From assembly GCA_051009975.1 (NCBI GenBank), contig JBPCWA010000096.1:1-8817 (forward strand): a stretch of 8,817 nucleotides of DNA. The letters run 5' to 3'. The notes under the pieces were generated by a model that was not told the DNA's origin, ran no database searches, and worked only from the letters and a program-made list of their open reading frames with translations. This document shows, piece by piece, positions 5,971-8,817 of the stretch; position 1 is the stretch's first letter, and the number at the start of each line of letters is the position of its first letter. The DNA comes from Tectiglobus sp051009975 (GTDB lineage: Bacteria; Pseudomonadota; Alphaproteobacteria; Rhizobiales; Hyphomicrobiaceae). Position numbers and translations under genes: made by a program.

Positions 5971-6534
5971 ATGAAAAACCTGGACAGTGCCCACAAAATA
6001 CTTCCGGTCATGGGTGGAAAGCTCAGGCGTGTTCTGGACACACTTTATTTGATGAGCGGCTTGGCTGCTGCATTATTTCTCATCGCAATACTTGTGATCA
6101 TCGTTCTGCAGATGCTGGCGAGGTGGACCGGGCAGGTTTTTCCTGGTGCACCGGACTATGCCGGATATTGCATGGCAGCCGCATCTTTTCTCGCATTTGC
6201 CTATGCACTCAATCGCGGCGCCCACATCCGTGTCTCCATCTTTCTTAACGCATTGGGCCGACATAGACTTTGGGGCGAGATCGCATGTTTTGCACTGGGA
6301 GCAGTGATTTCAACCTACTTCGCCCGCTACGCGATTAAGGGGACATACTGGTCCTGGAAGCTCAAAGATATTAGCCAGGGATTAGACGCGACCCCCATTT
6401 GGATACCACAGCTTGCAATGGCATTTGGTACAGTGCTCCTTGCGATCTGCTTCTGGGACAATCTCATTCGCTTGCTGTTTACCGGTACACACAATGTTTC
6501 TCAGTCAACGATCGAACCCGATCGCGAGGAATAA
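5971..6534 (+). CDS. TRAP transporter small permease subunit, DctQ type
   Basis: This 187-residue inner-membrane protein partners the large permease in a sodium-driven TRAP system. Four membrane segments are visible at about 29-50, 63-82, 101-119 and 143-166. The loop motif NRGAHIRV at 81-88 matches the conserved G-x-HIRV signature of small TRAP subunits. The N-terminus is slightly long and polar, and the C-terminal tail is charged. The ATG at 5971 has GGAGAG ten bases upstream; an in-frame ATG at 6010 is an alternative with a weaker site. The gene ends eight bases before the large subunit, whose ribosome site overlaps this gene's 3' end, so the two are probably translated together. Confidence 0.9.
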   Translation: MKNLDSAHKILPVMGGKLRRVLDTLYLMSGLAAALFLIAILVIIVLQMLARWTGQVFPGAPDYAGYCMAAASFLAFAYALNRGAHIRVSIFLNALGRHRLWGEIACFALGAVISTYFARYAIKGTYWSWKLKDISQGLDATPIWIPQLAMAFGTVLLAICFWDNLIRLLFTGTHNVSQSTIEPDREE

Positions 6535-6542
6535 AGGGACTT

Positions 6543-7859
6543 ATGGAACAATTAGCGCCAATAGCGATCTTCTTGTTTGTCTTGTTTTTGTTGCTTGGCG
6601 CCGGCGTGTGGGTCGGTCTGGCTCTCCTTGGTGTCGCTTGGGTCGGCATGGAGATGTTCACAACACGCCCGGCCGGAGACGCAATGATCACCACCATATG
6701 GACAGCCTCATCCTCCTGGACTTTGACGGCGCTACCCTTGTTCATTTGGATGGGGGAGATCTTGTATCGGACACGGCTGTCAGAGGATATGTTTCGCGGT
6801 CTGTCTCCTTGGATGGCCGGCCTGCCTGGCGGCCTGGTACACACCAACATTGTCGGTTGCACAGTTTTTGCTGCGGTGTCCGGGTCTTCTGCCGCCACTC
6901 TTACGACTGTTGGCAAGATGTCAATTCCGGAGCTAAGACGGAGGAATTATCCAGAGACAATGGTCATCGGAACTTTGGCCGGTGCCGCCACACTCGGCCT
7001 AATGATCCCACCGTCCCTGACGCTGATCGTCTACGGCGTAACAATCAACGAGTCGATCACGAAGCTGTTTATGGCTGGCGTCCTACCTGGGCTGACACTC
7101 GCCCTGATGTTCATGACCTACGTCGCAACGACGGCACTGATCTCCAAGGATTTCAAACCCAAACCCGAGCCTCGGATGTCGATCGCCGAGAAATTGGCGA
7201 ACTCCCGCTTTCTCATACCCGTAATTTGCCTCATCATAGTGGTAATCGGATCTATGTATCTGGGTTATGCAACGGCCACTGAGGCAGCAGCATTCGGTGT
7301 CATTGGATCGTTGCTCCTCGCCGCCAGCCAAGGATCACTGACTTGGGGCACATTCGTCGATAGCCTACTCGGCGCAACGCGCACATCTGCGATGATCGCG
7401 CTCATCCTTGCCGGCGCCGCCTTCCTGTCACTTTCAATGGGTTTCACTGGCCTTCCGCGTGCACTGGCTGACTTTATAGCGTCCCTAGAGTTTAGCCGGT
7501 TTGAGCTGCTGATGGCACTCTTAGTGTTCTACATTGTTCTTGGCTGCTTTCTAGATGGCATATCATCGGTCGTCTTAACCATGGCCGTCGTCGAACCGAT
7601 GATCAGACAGGCCGGAATTGACGTGATTTGGTTTGGTATTTTCATCGTTGTCGTCGTCGAAATGGCCCAAATCACACCGCCGATTGGCTTCAACTTGTTC
7701 GTGCTGCAAGGTATGACACGTCATGAGATGAACTTCATTGCCCGCGCCGCAATACCGATGTTTATTATTATGGTGGTTATGGTCTTCGTTCTGATTTGGA
7801 TTCCAGAGCTCGCAACTTGGTTGCCGGAAAATATGCGCGCCCGGCCCTCCGGATCATGA
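6543..7859 (+). CDS. TRAP transporter large permease subunit, DctM type
   Basis: This 438-residue multi-pass inner-membrane protein is the transport subunit of the TRAP system. Recognisable family segments are LPLFIWMGEIL (64-74), AAVSGSSAATLTTVGKM with the conserved serines (110-126), LMIPPSLTLIVYG (153-165), YLGYATATEAAAFG (239-252) and EMAQITPPIGFNLFVLQG (373-390). The two GSS/TEAA-type hairpin regions are the usual sodium and substrate sites. Length is normal for the family. I start it at 6543 because AAAGGGA precedes this ATG and the hydrophobic family start follows at once; the frame extends 48 codons further upstream only by overlapping the DctQ-type gene. Its stop overlaps the next gene's start by four bases (ATGA). 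Confidence 0.94.
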   Translation: MEQLAPIAIFLFVLFLLLGAGVWVGLALLGVAWVGMEMFTTRPAGDAMITTIWTASSSWTLTALPLFIWMGEILYRTRLSEDMFRGLSPWMAGLPGGLVHTNIVGCTVFAAVSGSSAATLTTVGKMSIPELRRRNYPETMVIGTLAGAATLGLMIPPSLTLIVYGVTINESITKLFMAGVLPGLTLALMFMTYVATTALISKDFKPKPEPRMSIAEKLANSRFLIPVICLIIVVIGSMYLGYATATEAAAFGVIGSLLLAASQGSLTWGTFVDSLLGATRTSAMIALILAGAAFLSLSMGFTGLPRALADFIASLEFSRFELLMALLVFYIVLGCFLDGISSVVLTMAVVEPMIRQAGIDVIWFGIFIVVVVEMAQITPPIGFNLFVLQGMTRHEMNFIARAAIPMFIIMVVMVFVLIWIPELATWLPENMRARPSGS

Positions 7860-8817
7860 CCCGATTGGTATTGGCTTGCCTGGACCGAATTGGTGCAAAC
7901 GCCCGGACACTCATCGCTTGCGCGCCATTCGTCGCGATATTACTGAGCGATTTATCTGCCCTGCTACGACCGGCACTACCTTTTCTGGTTGCTGCGGTCT
8001 ACGCCTCCGCGATGTTGCGGATCGACCTTGGAAACGCCCTACTAGCTGCCCTCAAACTCAAAAGTTTTGTTCGCACATGCGCCCTGATCTTAGTGTTGAT
8101 GGTCGCAATCCCGTGCATTTCATTGGCATTGTCAAAAGCGGCAGGGCTATCACAAGATGCGCAGCAGGCCCTCGTCTATGCTGCCCTTGCTCCCCCGTTC
8201 GCCTCGGCGCCGGCGATCTGTTTTCTCATCGGTGGCAACGCCGCTCTGGCGTTGGAGTTGAGCGTGCTTTCAGCCTTACTCGCTCCAATTGTTGGCGCCA
8301 CGTTGGCCTCTTTTCTGCTCGGTGATACACTGCCGCTCGATCCCTTCTCCCTGTCTAGTCGCATTGCATTGATGATTGGTGCTGGCGCCCTGTTCGCGCT
8401 TGCTGTCCGCAAGGCTATCGGCCCGGCACGCATCACTCAAAACAGCCGCGCCTTGGACGGAGTGACTGCAATCATTATGATAGTATTCGTGGTCCCCGTG
8501 TTCGACGGCGTCGCAGACATGGTTCTCTCTGCGCCCTGGACCGCGCTAGAAGTGTTTTTCTTGGTGATCGTTGCAAACCTGGCGGTGCAGGTGGTCTTGC
8601 TGTTCGGACTTGCGCCATTGTTGGGAAGCGCTACAGCGGCGTCGATAGCGATCTCCACTGGCAACCGCAATGTTTCACTGTATCTGGCTGCGCTACCGAC
8701 CAATGCCTATTTGACATTGTTCGTCGCGCTCTATCAAATTCCGATGTATCTGACGCCTGTCATTGCACGCCGCGCTATGAAACTCATGACACCGAAATGC
8801 AATAGCAACAGCAACAG
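7856..8817 (+). CDS. BASS-like (bile acid:sodium symporter superfamily) transporter, 3' end outside window
   Basis: The frame is open for 320 codons from the ATG at 7856 to the right edge without a stop. It is a very hydrophobic protein with about nine or ten membrane segments (for example 16-36, 41-54, 74-92, 106-126, 131-156, 168-185, 202-215, 229-256, 284-303). Features recalling the Na+-dependent BASS family include LAPPFASAPAICFLIGGNAA (111-130) and STGNRNVSLYLAALP (267-281), the latter like the conserved late-helix signature of this family. BASS members carry bile acids, pyruvate or other 2-oxo and hydroxy acids, so a role in moving the oxidoreductase product or a related acid is possible, but this is inference. 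The start overlaps the DctM stop by four bases, which implies translational coupling. The end after about residue 310 is polar (repeated N-S), so the true stop is probably close. The membrane-protein call is strong; the family is moderate. Confidence 0.72.
   Translation, partial: MTRLVLACLDRIGANARTLIACAPFVAILLSDLSALLRPALPFLVAAVYASAMLRIDLGNALLAALKLKSFVRTCALILVLMVAIPCISLALSKAAGLSQDAQQALVYAALAPPFASAPAICFLIGGNAALALELSVLSALLAPIVGATLASFLLGDTLPLDPFSLSSRIALMIGAGALFALAVRKAIGPARITQNSRALDGVTAIIMIVFVVPVFDGVADMVLSAPWTALEVFFLVIVANLAVQVVLLFGLAPLLGSATAASIAISTGNRNVSLYLAALPTNAYLTLFVALYQIPMYLTPVIARRAMKLMTPKCNSNSN

Noticed and set aside
6413..7282. Plus-strand open frame of 289 codons overlapping the DctQ- and DctM-type genes in another frame
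   Set aside because: The DctM frame holds all TRAP motifs and the required membrane segments. The alternative product is polar, Arg/His-rich and unlike a folded protein.
7876..8325. Plus-strand 149-codon frame after DctM
   Set aside because: It lies within the BASS-like gene in a different frame. The frame from 7856 is coupled to the DctM stop and encodes regular membrane helices.

Overview
The window looks like part of an alphaproteobacterial chromosome or large replicon, of the Hyphomicrobiales or Rhodobacterales type. That placement is an inference from moderate-to-high GC, the gene content (DadA-like oxidoreductase, complete TRAP transporter, Asp/Glu-racemase-family protein) and alphaproteobacterial promoter style. 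No rRNA, tRNA, CRISPR array, insertion sequence or integrase gene was seen.

Layout. Bases 1-1351 (minus strand) hold a CapA-family metallophosphatase with a signal peptide. It begins at a GTG codon and runs open off the left edge. Bases 1595-2032 (minus) encode a 145-residue protein of unknown function with an RR-K-F-F leader. It has its own well-formed sigma70-type promoter about 240 bases upstream, with three copies of a 16-bp tandem repeat directly behind the -35 box. Bases 2445-3155 (minus) encode an aspartate/glutamate-racemase-superfamily protein with both catalytic cysteines. A 337-base divergent regulatory region follows (3156-3492).

From 3493 to the right edge all genes lie on the plus strand and look like one operon: a DadA-like FAD amino-acid oxidoreductase; a TRAP solute-binding protein; then, after a 177-base gap rich in hairpins and repeats, the small (DctQ) and large (DctM) TRAP permease subunits; and a BASS-like multi-pass transporter. 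The last gene starts in a 4-base ATGA overlap with the DctM stop and is open at the right edge. Neither edge gene has its stop codon in the window.

How the genes may work together (inference). The TRAP system would import a carboxylate-bearing solute. The racemase-family protein and the DadA-like flavoenzyme would interconvert and oxidise its stereoisomers to a 2-oxo acid. The BASS-like carrier would move a related organic acid, such as the 2-oxo product or another substrate. A D-amino acid or a related imino acid is the most likely theme, but the exact substrate cannot be read from sequence. The most unusual points are the translationally coupled second transporter, the repeat-flanked promoter of the orphan small gene, and the strongly basic C-terminal tail on the CapA protein.
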